A stretch of 64,000 nucleotides of DNA, taken from positions 1 to 64,000 of the forward strand of contig NZ_BBRN01000004.1 in the NCBI RefSeq assembly GCF_002090175.1, written 5' to 3'. Positions 36,351-46,090 of this stretch are shown piece by piece (the first letter of the stretch is position 1; the number at the start of each line of letters is the position of its first letter). The notes below the pieces were generated by a model that was given only the letters and a program-made list of their open reading frames with translations, did not search any database and was not told where the DNA came from. The translations under genes and the position numbers were made by a program. This stretch comes from Demequina sp. NBRC 110057. GTDB taxonomy: Bacteria; Actinomycetota; Actinomycetes; Actinomycetales; Demequinaceae.

Positions 36351-37349
36351 GTGTCAGACATCGCGGGGTCGACCTGGCTATTGATGGCCGCTGGTGACAA
36401 TCGCGGCCACGGAGGAAACGCGGGATACGACGACCAAGTCGACGCGTATTACTCGTGGGACAGCAATGTTCCTAATGCGAAGAAGATCTCGCCGGGTGAC
36501 GTGGTCGTGCTCTGGGACAAGGAGCGGGTGCTCGGTGTCTCTGTGGTCGAACAGATCGACGTCTCGCGAGGCACGAAGGTCCTCAACCGTTGCCCGGCGT
36601 GTGGCACTACTCGGATCGCTGTGCGCAAGTCAGCCACTCCGCGCTACCGCTGCATGAAGGACGGTTGTCACGCCGAGTTCAACGACCCCTCGATCGACGT
36701 GGTCGCGGTCGACCAATATGTCGCGCGTTACGACGCCGCGTGGACCAGCCTCGACGGCGTGGTCGACACGGCACTCGTCAAGGCGCTCGCGGTGCATCGG
36801 GGCGATTTCAATGCGATGCGTCCGCTCGATGGGGCCAAGTTGCGCTTGGCCTTGGGTGATCGCCACGCGCAAAGGGCACTCGCACGCATCGACGCGCGCG
36901 AGACGAGCATGGTGCCGTTGGCGCACGCTGGGACGGCGGTCGACTTCACCCAGGGTTTCGTTCACTCTGTGGTGCGGGTGCGACGTGGCCAAACAAAGTT
37001 CCGGGAGCACATCCTCGCGTTGCAGGGCGAAACCTGCGCCTTTACGGGCCCTGCGCCGCGTCGCGCGCTCGAAGCCGGTCACCTCTACTCTTATGCGCGC
37101 CTCGGCGAGCACCACGCGCACGGCGGGATGATGCTGCGACGCGACATTCACCGACTGTTTGATGACGGCCTCATCGCGGTGGACCCTGGGCGGCTCGTGG
37201 CCGACGTGTCGCCCGAGTTAGAGCGCTATCCCCAGTACGCCCGGCTTCATGACGCACCGCTCTCGATCGATGTCCGTGACGACCAGGTCGACTGGCTTGC
37301 GCGACATTGGAACGAGCATCGCGTCACTCCCGCCATGTCCGACTCGTGA
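36351..37349 (+). CDS. PUA/EVE-like, zinc-ribbon, HNH endonuclease
   Basis: A 332-residue protein in three parts. Residues 8-75 (TWLLMAAGDN, AYYSWDS, ISPGDVVVLWDKERVLGVSV) look like an EVE/PUA-type reader domain. A four-Cys ribbon follows (CPAC and CMKDGC near 81-105). The C-terminal third is an HNH nuclease (KFREHILALQGETCAFTG, LEAGHLYSYA, RRDIHRLFDDGL). Similar EVE-HNH proteins are modification-dependent (type IV) restriction enzymes, so defence against modified phage DNA is the likely role. The gene is less GC-rich than its neighbours, which suggests acquisition. It starts at GTG 36351. Confidence 0.75.
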   Translation: MSDIAGSTWLLMAAGDNRGHGGNAGYDDQVDAYYSWDSNVPNAKKISPGDVVVLWDKERVLGVSVVEQIDVSRGTKVLNRCPACGTTRIAVRKSATPRYRCMKDGCHAEFNDPSIDVVAVDQYVARYDAAWTSLDGVVDTALVKALAVHRGDFNAMRPLDGAKLRLALGDRHAQRALARIDARETSMVPLAHAGTAVDFTQGFVHSVVRVRRGQTKFREHILALQGETCAFTGPAPRRALEAGHLYSYARLGEHHAHGGMMLRRDIHRLFDDGLIAVDPGRLVADVSPELERYPQYARLHDAPLSIDVRDDQVDWLARHWNEHRVTPAMSDS

Positions 37350-37400
37350 GGCGTGCGGCTCCCAGGAATACCAGCGCGCTCTCGCCACGTTGCTCCCACC

Positions 37401-38048
37401 ATGACAACTCTTGGGATCATCGGCGCAGGCAACATCGGTTCGAACGTCGCGAAGGCGGCCCTCGCTGCAGGGCATGACGTGGTGATCGCCAACTCGCGCG
37501 GTCCGGAGACGCTGACGGACCTCGTCGGCGAACTCGGGGATCACGCTCGTGCCGCCACGATCGAGGACGCGGCCACCGCTGGCGACCTGGTCCTCGTCGC
37601 GATTCCCCTCGCGGCGATCGACACGCTCCCCACCGCGCCCCTCGCCGGAAAGGTCGTCCTCGACGCCAACAACTACTACCCGGGACGCGACGGGCGTATC
37701 GCAGCGCTCGACGAGAACCTCGAGACCACCAGCGGCCTCCTCCAGCGACACCTTCCTCAGTCCCACGTGGTGAAGGCGTTCAACCACATCAACGCGAGGG
37801 ATATCCCGGCCGACGCGACGCCCGCGGGCACCGCGGACCGCCGCGCGCTCGGAATCTTCGGAGAAGACCCCGACGCGAAGCGGGTCGCGGCAGCGTTCCT
37901 CGACAGCGTCGGCTACGACGCGGTGGACCTGGGCGGGCTCGCCGAGAGCTGGCGGCTCGAGCGCGACACGCCTGGGTACGGCAAGCCGATGACGGCGGCA
38001 CAGGTCCGCGAGATCGCCGCCGCGACCGAACGGGTCGTCCAGCAGTAG
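37401..38048 (+). CDS. NADP-binding oxidoreductase, F420-NADP reductase-like
   Basis: A 215-residue Rossmann protein beginning TTLGIIGAGNIGSNVAKAAL, with VVIANSRGPETL as the NADP-type second strand, VVLDANNYYPGRDG and VVKAFNHINARDIP, the pattern of F420-dependent NADP reductase-like and related oxidoreductases. Whether it uses F420 is not visible. It stands alone, followed by a strong terminator. Confidence 0.8.
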   Translation: MTTLGIIGAGNIGSNVAKAALAAGHDVVIANSRGPETLTDLVGELGDHARAATIEDAATAGDLVLVAIPLAAIDTLPTAPLAGKVVLDANNYYPGRDGRIAALDENLETTSGLLQRHLPQSHVVKAFNHINARDIPADATPAGTADRRALGIFGEDPDAKRVAAAFLDSVGYDAVDLGGLAESWRLERDTPGYGKPMTAAQVREIAAATERVVQQ

Positions 38049-38049
38049 C

Positions 38050-38105
38050 GAAACGCCAACCACGGGCCCCTGACGCACCCGGCGTCAGGGGCCCGTCAGC
38101 GTTTC
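38050..38105 (+). terminator. Strong two-part hairpin terminator
   Basis: A perfect 15-bp stem (38062-38076 with 38082-38096, 5-nt loop) is extended by GAAACGC/GCGTTTC (38050-38056 with 38099-38105). It starts 1 nt after the stop codon and insulates the kdp operon downstream. Confidence 0.88.
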
Positions 38106-38173
38106 CGCACACCCCGTCAAGGAACCGTTAACGCCCCCGGTTGGCGCCGTATCCCGCGAGTAGACCGGGAGCC

Positions 38174-38254
38174 GTGAACGATCTGATCTACATCGCCCTC
38201 ACGGTCGCCGCCTTCGGCGTCCTCGCCCTCCTTGTCCGCCGCGGTGCCAAGTGA
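38174..38254 (+). CDS. Tiny membrane peptide 1 ahead of kdp genes
   Basis: A 26-residue frame from GTG: VNDLIYIALTVAAFGVLALL and a basic tail RRGAK, one membrane helix. GGGAG precedes the start. Small proteins with this IYxAxTVAxF pattern are often seen just upstream of kdpF. It overlaps the next tiny frame as GTGA, so both are probably translated. Confidence 0.65.
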   Translation: MNDLIYIALTVAAFGVLALLVRRGAK

Positions 38255-38343
38255 GCGCCGCGGACCTGGGCTTCATCGCCGCCCTCGCCGCGGCGGCCAT
38301 CTATGTGGTCGCGCTGATGCTGCGCGACGCCTCGGGGCGGTGA
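38251..38343 (+). CDS. kdpF: KdpF-like membrane peptide
   Basis: A 30-residue frame from GTG with one helix ([20 protein letters not shown]) and the tail LRDASGR. Position directly before kdpA, length and the YVVALMLR end match KdpF, which stabilises the KdpFABC complex in the membrane. It lies 4 nt before kdpA. Two tiny KdpF-like peptides in tandem is noteworthy. Confidence 0.7.
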   Translation: MSAADLGFIAALAAAAIYVVALMLRDASGR

Positions 38344-38347
38344 CGCG

Positions 38348-40024
38348 ATGACCGCGACTACCTCCGACGCCCTCGCCGCCGTGGGCCAGGCCGGCATCCT
38401 CATCGCGTTGCTCGCCCTCGCACATGCGCCGCTCGGCGGCTACATGGCCCGCGTCTACTCGTCTCCCCGCCACTGGCGCCTCGAGGCCGCCTGGTATCGC
38501 GTGCTCCGCGTCGACGCCACCACCGATCAGCGCTGGCGCACGTACGCGACGCAGGTCCTCGGGTTCTCGCTCGTGTCCGTGCTCGCGCTGTACGGGCTTG
38601 GGCGACTGCAGGCGTACGTGCCGTGGAACCTCGGATTCAGCGGGCTCGACCCCGCGGGCGCGTGGAACACCGCCATCAGCTTCACGACCAACACCAACTG
38701 GCAGTGGTACTCGGGCGAGGCCGCCACGGGTCACCTGCTACAGATGATCGGCTTCACGGTCCAGAACTTCGTCTCGGCGGCCGTGGGGCTCGCCGTGGCC
38801 GTCGCCCTCATCCGCGGCTTCGCCCGCTCCGGCACGGACGGACGCATCGGCAACTTCTGGGCCGACCTCACCCGCGGAGTGGTCCGCATCCTCCTGCCGC
38901 TCTCGGTGGTGGCCGCCATCGTGCTGGTCGCCCAGGGCGTCATCCAGAACCTCGACCCGCACTCGACCATCGCGACCCTGCAAGGCGGCAGCCAAACCGC
39001 CCTGGGCGGTCCTGTCGCCTCTCAGGAGGCCATCAAGGAGCTCGGGACCAACGGCGGCGGCTTCTTCAACGCGAACTCGGCGCACCCCTACGAGAACCCC
39101 ACGCATTTGACCAACCTGTTCGAGATCTTCCTCCTGCTCCTGATTCCCTCGGCGCTGCCGCGGACGGTCGGCATCATGGTGGGCGACCGCCGCCAGGGCT
39201 GGGCCATCCTCGGCGCCATGGCGACCATCTGGGTGGGCGCGCTCGTGCTCACCACCTGGGCGGAGATGGCGGGGCCCGGCACCGCGCCGCAACTCGCTGG
39301 CGCCGCGATGGAGGGCAAGGAGACCCGCTTCGGCACCGCCGCCAGCGCCCTCTTCGCCGTCTCGACGACGGCAACCTCGACGGGCGCGGTCAACTCCATG
39401 CACGACTCGTACACGGCACCAGGAGGCGCCGTCCTCATGGTCGACATGCTGCTGGGCGAAGTTGCGCCTGGCGGCGTGGGCGCGGGCCTGTACGGCATGC
39501 TCATCATCGCGATCCTCGCCGTCTTTGTCGCGGGCCTCATGGTGGGCCGGACCCCCGAATACCTGGGCAAGAAGATCGGCCAGCGTGAGATGACGCTCGT
39601 CGCGATGTACGTCCTCACCACGCCGGCCATCGTCCTCACGGGCGCCGCGCTCGCGGTCTCCGTCGACCCCGGCGTGGCGGGTATTCAGGAGGACGGCCCG
39701 CACGGGCTGTCCGAGGTGTTGTACGCCTTCGCGTCCGCGGGCAACAACAACGGCTCGGCCTTCGCGGGCCTCGCCACGGGCACCGGCTTCTACAACACCG
39801 CGCTCGGCGTGGCCATGCTTCTCGGGCGCTTCGTGCCCATCCTCATCGTCCTCGCGCTCGCCGGACGAGTGTCCTCGCAGCGCACGGTGCCGACCTCGGC
39901 CGGCACCCTTCCCACGCATCGGCCGCTGTTTGCGGGCCTCGTCGCCGCGGTAGCGGTGGTCGTCGTGGGCCTCACCTTCCTGCCCGTCCTGTCCCTCGGT
40001 CCCCTCGCGGAGGCGCTGTCATGA
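38348..40024 (+). CDS. kdpA: Potassium-transporting ATPase, KdpA channel-like subunit
   Basis: A 558-residue membrane subunit that selects and binds potassium in the high-affinity KdpFABC pump. Four pore-loop repeats are visible, including [49 protein letters not shown] and [11 protein letters not shown]. It overlaps kdpB by 4 nt. The family length is normal. Confidence 0.97.
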   Translation: MTATTSDALAAVGQAGILIALLALAHAPLGGYMARVYSSPRHWRLEAAWYRVLRVDATTDQRWRTYATQVLGFSLVSVLALYGLGRLQAYVPWNLGFSGLDPAGAWNTAISFTTNTNWQWYSGEAATGHLLQMIGFTVQNFVSAAVGLAVAVALIRGFARSGTDGRIGNFWADLTRGVVRILLPLSVVAAIVLVAQGVIQNLDPHSTIATLQGGSQTALGGPVASQEAIKELGTNGGGFFNANSAHPYENPTHLTNLFEIFLLLLIPSALPRTVGIMVGDRRQGWAILGAMATIWVGALVLTTWAEMAGPGTAPQLAGAAMEGKETRFGTAASALFAVSTTATSTGAVNSMHDSYTAPGGAVLMVDMLLGEVAPGGVGAGLYGMLIIAILAVFVAGLMVGRTPEYLGKKIGQREMTLVAMYVLTTPAIVLTGAALAVSVDPGVAGIQEDGPHGLSEVLYAFASAGNNNGSAFAGLATGTGFYNTALGVAMLLGRFVPILIVLALAGRVSSQRTVPTSAGTLPTHRPLFAGLVAAVAVVVVGLTFLPVLSLGPLAEALS

Positions 40025-42177
40025 CCACCACCCTTACTCCGGCCGATGCCCCGGCTCCCGCCGCTCCCGCCGCGCCCTCGCGTGGGCTGAGCTGGACCCA
40101 GGTCCGCACCGCCCTCCCGGGCGCCGCCCGCGGGCTCGATCCGCGCAAGCTGTGGCGCCAGCCCGTCCTGCTCATCGTCGAGGCGGGCGCGGCCCTCACG
40201 ACAGTCCTCGCGATCGCCCAGCCGAGCGTCTTCGGTTGGCTCGTCGCGCTGTGGCTGTGGGCCACCGCCTTCTTCGCGGCGCTCGCCGAGGCGATCGCGG
40301 AGGCCCGCGGCAAGGCTCAGGCCGCCTCGCTGCGCGCCACCCAGCAGCACACCGTCGCGCACCTTCTGGCGGCAGACGCCGACCTCGACGCCCCCGCGTC
40401 GTGGACGGCCGTCGAGGTCCCCTCGTCCGAGCTAACGGTGGGCGCCCTCGTGGTGGTCGAGGCAGGCCAGGTGATCCCGGGGGACGGGGACGTGGTCGCG
40501 GGCATCGCGTCCGTCGACGAATCCGCGATCACGGGCGAGTCGGCGCCGGTTATCCGCGAGTCCGGCGGCGATCGCTGCGCCGTCACCGGCGGCACCGTGG
40601 TGCTGTCCGACCGCATCGTAGTGCGCGTCACCGCGCGGCCGGGCGACGGGTTCGTGGACCGCATGATCGCTCTCGTCGAGGGATCGGAGCGCCGTCGCAC
40701 CCCGAACGAGATCGCGCTGGGCCTGCTGCTCAGTTCCCTGACGGTGGTCTTCTTGCTCGCCGTCGCCACGCTGCAGGCCTTCGCGGTCTTCAGCGGCGCG
40801 CGCCAGGACATCGTGGTGCTCGTGGCGCTCCTCGTGTGCCTCATCCCCACGACCATCGGCGCGCTGCTGTCCGCCATCGGCATCGCCGGCATGGACCGAC
40901 TCGTCCAGCGCAACGTGTTGGCGACGTCCGGCCGCGCCGTCGAGGCAGCCGGCGACGTCGACGTGCTGTTGCTCGACAAGACGGGCACGATCACGTTCGG
41001 CAACCGGCGTGCCAGCGACCTCATCCCCGCGCCCGGCGTGGCGTTGACGGACCTCGCGAACGCCGCGCGCCTCGCGTCTCTCGCCGACGACACCCCCGAG
41101 GGCAGGTCCATCGTGGAGCTCGTGGACGCGAGGCCCGATGCCGACGCCTCGCCCCTTCCCGCGAGCGCCACCCTCGTGGAGTTCTCCGCCCACACCCGCA
41201 TGTCAGGCATCGACCTCCCCGCGGGGGGCCATGCCGAGCGCGCCATCGTCCTGCGCAAGGGAGCGGCGAGCGCCGTCCAGGCGTGGATCGACGCGACCCG
41301 CGGCGACGCGGGCGGCGACCCGGCCGCCGGAGCGGCCACAGCATCGGCCGGCGACAAGGCAGTGGCCGATGCGGTGGCGGCGGTCTCGCGAGAAGGCGGC
41401 ACGCCTCTCGTCATCGCCCGCCAGGTGGGCGACGGGGTCGCCACGGCGCTCGGCGTCATCCACCTCAAGGACGTGGTCAAGCCCGGCATGCGCGAGCGGT
41501 TCGATCGTCTGCGCGCCATGGGGATCCGCACCGTCATGGTCACGGGCGACAACGCCATCACCGCGCGCGCCATCGCCGCGGAGGCGGGAGTGGACGACGT
41601 GCTCGCCGAGGCCACGCCCGAAGACAAGCTCGCGCTCATCAGGCGTGAGCAGGAGGGCGGCCGCCTGGTCGCGATGGCCGGCGACGGCACCAATGACGCC
41701 CCGGCGCTCGCTCAGGCGGACGTGGGTGTCGCGATGGCCTCCGGCACCTCCGCCGCCAAGGAGGCGGGAAACATGGTGGACCTCGACTCGGACCCCACCA
41801 AGCTCATCGAGATCGTGGAGATCGGCAAGCAGCTCCTCATCACGAGGGGCGCGCTCACCACGTTCTCCGTCTCCAACGACGTCGCGAAGTACTTCGCGAT
41901 CCTTCCGGCGATGTTTGCGCCGCTCATCCCTGGGCTCGACGCGCTCAACATCATGGGGCTTACCAGCCCGCAGACCGCCATCGCGTCGGCCGTCATCTTC
42001 AACGCGCTCATCATCGTGGCGCTGGTCCCGCTGGCGCTCAGGGGAGTGAAGTACCGGCCCTCGAGCGCCTCGGCGCTGCTGGCTCGCAACCTGTGGATCT
42101 ACGGCGTGGGAGGACTCATCGCCCCGTTCCTCGGCATCAAGGCCATCGACATGATCCTCACCGTCCTGGGCCTGTAG
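40021..42177 (+). CDS. kdpB: Potassium-transporting ATPase, KdpB catalytic subunit
   Basis: A 718-residue P-type ATPase. The phosphorylated Asp319 lies in [14 protein letters not shown]; the TGES loop appears as [14 protein letters not shown] and the hinge as [20 protein letters not shown]. It hydrolyses ATP to drive potassium through KdpA. A variable stretch in the nucleotide domain (about residues 425-455) is Ala-rich and holds two inverted 9-mer repeats 15 nt apart (41341 and 41364). Confidence 0.97.
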   Translation: MTTTLTPADAPAPAAPAAPSRGLSWTQVRTALPGAARGLDPRKLWRQPVLLIVEAGAALTTVLAIAQPSVFGWLVALWLWATAFFAALAEAIAEARGKAQAASLRATQQHTVAHLLAADADLDAPASWTAVEVPSSELTVGALVVVEAGQVIPGDGDVVAGIASVDESAITGESAPVIRESGGDRCAVTGGTVVLSDRIVVRVTARPGDGFVDRMIALVEGSERRRTPNEIALGLLLSSLTVVFLLAVATLQAFAVFSGARQDIVVLVALLVCLIPTTIGALLSAIGIAGMDRLVQRNVLATSGRAVEAAGDVDVLLLDKTGTITFGNRRASDLIPAPGVALTDLANAARLASLADDTPEGRSIVELVDARPDADASPLPASATLVEFSAHTRMSGIDLPAGGHAERAIVLRKGAASAVQAWIDATRGDAGGDPAAGAATASAGDKAVADAVAAVSREGGTPLVIARQVGDGVATALGVIHLKDVVKPGMRERFDRLRAMGIRTVMVTGDNAITARAIAAEAGVDDVLAEATPEDKLALIRREQEGGRLVAMAGDGTNDAPALAQADVGVAMASGTSAAKEAGNMVDLDSDPTKLIEIVEIGKQLLITRGALTTFSVSNDVAKYFAILPAMFAPLIPGLDALNIMGLTSPQTAIASAVIFNALIIVALVPLALRGVKYRPSSASALLARNLWIYGVGGLIAPFLGIKAIDMILTVLGL

Positions 42178-42200
42178 CGGCCGCCCCCAAGGAGACCTCC

Positions 42201-42848
42201 ATGCACTCGATCCGACTCACCACCTCCTCCTCTCTGCGGGCGCTCGCGCGCTCCTCCCTGACGGGCCTCAAGATGCTCGCCGCCTTCACGGTGGTGTGCG
42301 GCGTCGCCTACCCGCTGCTCATCACCGGAGTCGCGAAGGCTGCCTTCCCCTGGCAGGCGGCGGGCTCGCTCGTCACCGCGACGGGGGAGCGCACGACCGA
42401 CCGCGGCGAGGCGGCCGGCTCCGCACTCATCGGCCAATCCTTCGAGGGTGACGCGTGGTTCCTTCCCCGCCCCTCGGCCGCGGGCGACGGGTACGACACG
42501 CTCGCCTCGGGCGGCTCCAACCTGGGGCCGGAGAGCCCCGACGTCGTGGCCTCGATCGCCGAAGGGCGCGCCGAGGTGGCCGCGCGCGAGGGCGTCGACG
42601 TCTCCCAGGTGCCGGCCGATGCCGTGACGGCCTCCGGATCGGGCCTCGACGGGGCGATCAGCCCGGCCTACGCCGCGCTGCAGGTGCCGCGGGTGGCGCG
42701 CGAGCGCGGGCTCGACGAGGCGACGGTCGCCGCGCTCGTGGCGGACGCGACCCACGAGCGCACCCTTGGCGTGCTCGGCGACCCCTACGTGGACGTACTC
42801 GCGCTCAACACGTCCCTCGAGCAGGCGGCACCCGCGGACACAATGTGA
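42201..42848 (+). CDS. kdpC: Potassium-transporting ATPase, KdpC subunit
   Basis: A 215-residue subunit with one N-terminal membrane helix (KMLAAFTVVCGVAYPLLITG) and the soluble part that helps ATP binding: GSALIGQSFEGDAWFLPRPS, GGSNLGPESPD and ISPAYAALQVPRVARERGL. AAGGAG precedes the ATG at 42201. It ends 2 nt before kdpD. Confidence 0.96.
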   Translation: MHSIRLTTSSSLRALARSSLTGLKMLAAFTVVCGVAYPLLITGVAKAAFPWQAAGSLVTATGERTTDRGEAAGSALIGQSFEGDAWFLPRPSAAGDGYDTLASGGSNLGPESPDVVASIAEGRAEVAAREGVDVSQVPADAVTASGSGLDGAISPAYAALQVPRVARERGLDEATVAALVADATHERTLGVLGDPYVDVLALNTSLEQAAPADTM

Positions 42849-42850
42849 TC

Positions 42851-45394
42851 ATGACCGTTGCCGATGCCGCAGACGCCCCCGCGGAATCCTCCTCCGCGCG
42901 GGGGCGCCTCACGGTGTACTTGGGGGCCGCGCCGGGCGTGGGAAAGACGTTCGCGATGCTCGACGAGGCGGAGCGACGCAAGCTGCGCGGCACCGACGTG
43001 GTGATCGGCCTCGTCGAGACGCACGGCCGCGCCGCGACCGAGGAGAAGATCGGCGACCTCGAGGTCCTCCCGCGCCGGCTCCTCGAGCACCGCGGCGTCA
43101 CCCTCGCCGATCTTGACGTGGACGCGGTGATCGCGCGCGCCCCCGACGTGGCGCTGGTGGACGAGCTCGCGCACACCAACGCCCCCGGATCTGCCCGGCC
43201 CAAGCGGTGGCAGGACGTCATGGTGCTGCTCGACGCGGGGATCGACGTGGTGACGACCGTCAACGTCCAGCACCTCGCCTCGCTTGTCGACGACGTCGAG
43301 GCGATCACGGGCGTGCGCCAGCGCGAGACGGTCCCCGACCAGGTGGTGCGCGACGCCGACCAGATCCAGTTGGTCGACCTGTCGCCGCAGCAACTACGGC
43401 GGCGCCTCGCGCACGGCAACATCTATCGCGCCGACCAGGTCGACGCCTCGCTCGGCAAGTACTTCCGCGAGGGAAACCTCACGGCGCTGAGGGAATTGGC
43501 GCTGCTGTGGCTGGCCGACAGGGTGGACGACGCCCTCACGCGCTACCGCGCCGACCACGAGATCGACGCCACCTGGCCCGCGCGCGAGCGCATCGTGGTC
43601 GCCGTCACCGGCGGCGCCGAGAGCGAGGGCCTCATCCGCCGCGCCTCGCGCATCGCCCAGCGCTCCGCCGGCTCCGAGCTGGTGGCGGTGCACGTGCTGC
43701 CCACGGACGGGCTGCCCGCTGCACCTCCCGCTGCCATCGCGAACCAGCGGCTCCTCATCGAGTCGCTCGACGGCACGTTTCATACTGTCGCCGGCGAGGA
43801 CGTGGCCGCCGCCGTCGTCGACTTCGCGCGCGGCGTCAACGCAACCATGATCGTGGTGGGGGTATCGCGCCATTCGCGGTGGCGGCAGGCGCTCTCGGGT
43901 TCCTCGGCCGACGCTATCGCGCGGCTATCGGGCTCCATCGACGTCCACCTCGTCACGCATGAGCACGCGGGCGTGGGTGTGCACGCGCCGTCGCGGACGT
44001 CATCCATGTCGCGCGGCCGGCGCGTGGCCGGCTGGGTGGCGGCCATCGCGGCGCCACTCGTCGTGGCGTGGGCGGCCGATGCGGGGGCCGCGGGGACGGA
44101 CGACCTCTCGGCGGCGCTGATGCTGCAGCTCGCGGTCGTGGTCGGTGTCGCCCTGATCGGCGGGCTCTGGTCCGCCCTTGTGGCCGCCGTGCTCTCCTTC
44201 GTGGCGCTCAACCTGCTGCACACCGAGCCCACGGGCCGTCTGGTGATCGATCAGCCGAGCGACGTGCTCGCGCTCGTCGTGTTCGTGGTCGTCGCGGCCG
44301 CGGTGGCGTCGGTCGTCGACCTTGCCTCGCGCCGCACCGCCCAGGCCTACCGGGCCCGCGCCGAGGCCTCGACCCTGGCGGCGTTGTCGCGCTCCGTGCT
44401 GTCCGGCGAGGACACCGCCGATGCCATCGTGAGCCGTCTGCGCGAGGTGTTCGTGCTCGACCAGGTCCGGCTGGAGCACCGCTCCGGCCCGCGGGCGCCG
44501 TGGTCCGTGCTCGCCGCCGACGGCGCCGAGGGCCACCACCGTGACCCAGCGATCGTCGAGATCGACGAGCGTCACCGGATGGTGCTGTGCGGACGCACCC
44601 TCGCGGGAAGCGACCGCGAAGTGGCCGAGGCATTCGGCAGCCAGATGCGCATCGTCCTCGAGCACCGACGCCTGCGCCAGGAGGCGGAGGCTGCGCGCAG
44701 GCTCGAGGCGTCCGAGCGGACGCGCAATGCCCTGCTCGCGGCGGTCTCCCACGACCTGCGTACGCCGCTCGCCGCGATCAGGGCGGCCGTCGACGGACTC
44801 GCGTCCGGCATCCGCCTCGACGAGGACGACCGCGTCGCCCTGACGTCGACTATCCAGGACGGCACCGGTCGCCTGGAGCGGCTGATCGACAACCTGCTCG
44901 ACCTGTCGCGCCTGCAGGCCGGGGTGATTCACGCCCGGCTGCGCCCCAGTTCGCTCGAGGAGGTGGTGCCGGCGGCGGTCGAGCCGTGGCATGCGTCCGT
45001 CCGCATGTCGCTCCCCGAGGACCTCCCTCTGGTGGAGACGGACCCCGGCCTCCTCGAGCGCGTCGTGGAGAACCTGGTCTCGAACGCTGTGCGGCACACT
45101 CCCGCCGGCACCCCGGTGCTGGTGTCCGCGGCGGCGGACGGCGCCGAGGTGGTGATCCGCGTGGCCGACTCCGGCCCCGGCGTCCCCGGGTCCCGCAAGG
45201 CCGCGATGTTCGAGGCCTTCCAGCGGTTCGACGGCGGCGCGGACGGGGGAGTGGGCCTCGGGCTCGCGGTCGCCGACGGGCTCGCCACGACGGTTGGCGC
45301 GCAGGTGACCCCGGAGGACACGCCGGGAGGCGGCCTCACGATGGTCGTGACGGTGCCGCGCATGCGCGAGGATCAGGGCATGGGGCAGGCATGA
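42851..45394 (+). CDS. kdpD: Sensor histidine kinase KdpD
   Basis: An 847-residue turgor/potassium sensor. In order: KdpD N-terminal domain with Walker A AAPGVGKTF and the HTNAPGSARPKRWQDV segment, a USP-like domain (about 240-370), four short membrane helices (about 395-490), a GAF-like region, then the kinase with His634 in AVSHDLRTPLAAIR, ENLVSNAVRHTP (N box), DSGPGVPG and GVGLGLAVADG (G boxes). It phosphorylates KdpE. It is 4-nt overlapped with kdpE. Confidence 0.96.
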   Translation: MTVADAADAPAESSSARGRLTVYLGAAPGVGKTFAMLDEAERRKLRGTDVVIGLVETHGRAATEEKIGDLEVLPRRLLEHRGVTLADLDVDAVIARAPDVALVDELAHTNAPGSARPKRWQDVMVLLDAGIDVVTTVNVQHLASLVDDVEAITGVRQRETVPDQVVRDADQIQLVDLSPQQLRRRLAHGNIYRADQVDASLGKYFREGNLTALRELALLWLADRVDDALTRYRADHEIDATWPARERIVVAVTGGAESEGLIRRASRIAQRSAGSELVAVHVLPTDGLPAAPPAAIANQRLLIESLDGTFHTVAGEDVAAAVVDFARGVNATMIVVGVSRHSRWRQALSGSSADAIARLSGSIDVHLVTHEHAGVGVHAPSRTSSMSRGRRVAGWVAAIAAPLVVAWAADAGAAGTDDLSAALMLQLAVVVGVALIGGLWSALVAAVLSFVALNLLHTEPTGRLVIDQPSDVLALVVFVVVAAAVASVVDLASRRTAQAYRARAEASTLAALSRSVLSGEDTADAIVSRLREVFVLDQVRLEHRSGPRAPWSVLAADGAEGHHRDPAIVEIDERHRMVLCGRTLAGSDREVAEAFGSQMRIVLEHRRLRQEAEAARRLEASERTRNALLAAVSHDLRTPLAAIRAAVDGLASGIRLDEDDRVALTSTIQDGTGRLERLIDNLLDLSRLQAGVIHARLRPSSLEEVVPAAVEPWHASVRMSLPEDLPLVETDPGLLERVVENLVSNAVRHTPAGTPVLVSAAADGAEVVIRVADSGPGVPGSRKAAMFEAFQRFDGGADGGVGLGLAVADGLATTVGAQVTPEDTPGGGLTMVVTVPRMREDQGMGQA

Positions 45395-46089
45395 GCGATG
45401 TACAAGGCAACCGCGTCCTCGTCGTCGATGACGACGAGGGCCTCGCCCGTGCGCTCGCGATTAACCTGCGTGCCCACGGCTGGGAGGTGACCACCGCCGA
45501 GACGGGCGCACGAGCGCTCGACGCCGCGGCATCGGCCCGCCCCGACGTGGTGGTGCTGGACCTCGGGCTTCCCGACATGTCCGGGCTCGACGTGCTGGCG
45601 GGGATCCGCGGGTGGAGCCGCGTGCCCATCGTGGTGCTGTCGGCGCGCCAGATGAACGAGGACAAAATCGACGCCCTCGACGCCGGGGCCGACGACTACG
45701 TCACGAAGCCCTTCGCGATGAACGAGCTCCTGGCGCGGCTACGTGCCGCGGTGAGGCGCGCGCAGCCCGTGGACACCGATGACGATGCCGCCGTCGTCGA
45801 GGCGGGAGACCTGCGGATCGACCTGGCGCGGCGCACCGTCGCGCGCGACGGCACGGACGTGAGGCTCACACCCACCGAATGGGCGCTGCTGGAGGTGCTG
45901 GTGCGCCACCGCGGGCGCATGGTGGGGCGCGCCCAGTTGCTGCACGAGGTGTGGGGTCCCGGCTACGACGCCGAGACCAACTACCTGCGGGTCTACACCG
46001 CGCAGCTGCGGCGCAAGCTCGAGGCCGACCCCGGGGCTCCCCGCCACCTCCACACGCATCCGGGGGCGGGCTACCGCTTCGAGGTGTGA
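45391..46089 (+). CDS. kdpE: Response regulator KdpE
   Basis: A 232-residue OmpR/PhoB-type regulator. The receiver has the acidic pocket VVDDDEG, phospho-acceptor Asp57 in VVVLDLGLPD, and Lys in YVTKPFAM. The C-terminal winged helix (VRLTPTEWALLEVLVRHRGR) binds DNA. It should activate kdp transcription on potassium limitation; its site is likely in the 69-nt gap before the tiny peptides, where an AACCG/CGGTT repeat (38122-38141) is the best candidate. Confidence 0.95.
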   Translation: MSDVQGNRVLVVDDDEGLARALAINLRAHGWEVTTAETGARALDAAASARPDVVVLDLGLPDMSGLDVLAGIRGWSRVPIVVLSARQMNEDKIDALDAGADDYVTKPFAMNELLARLRAAVRRAQPVDTDDDAAVVEAGDLRIDLARRTVARDGTDVRLTPTEWALLEVLVRHRGRMVGRAQLLHEVWGPGYDAETNYLRVYTAQLRRKLEADPGAPRHLHTHPGAGYRFEV

Positions 46090-46090
46090 G

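Noticed and set aside
38738-39919. Minus-strand frame of 393 codons within kdpA
   Set aside because: Antisense shadow with Arg/Gly/His-rich composition; kdpA pore motifs are intact.
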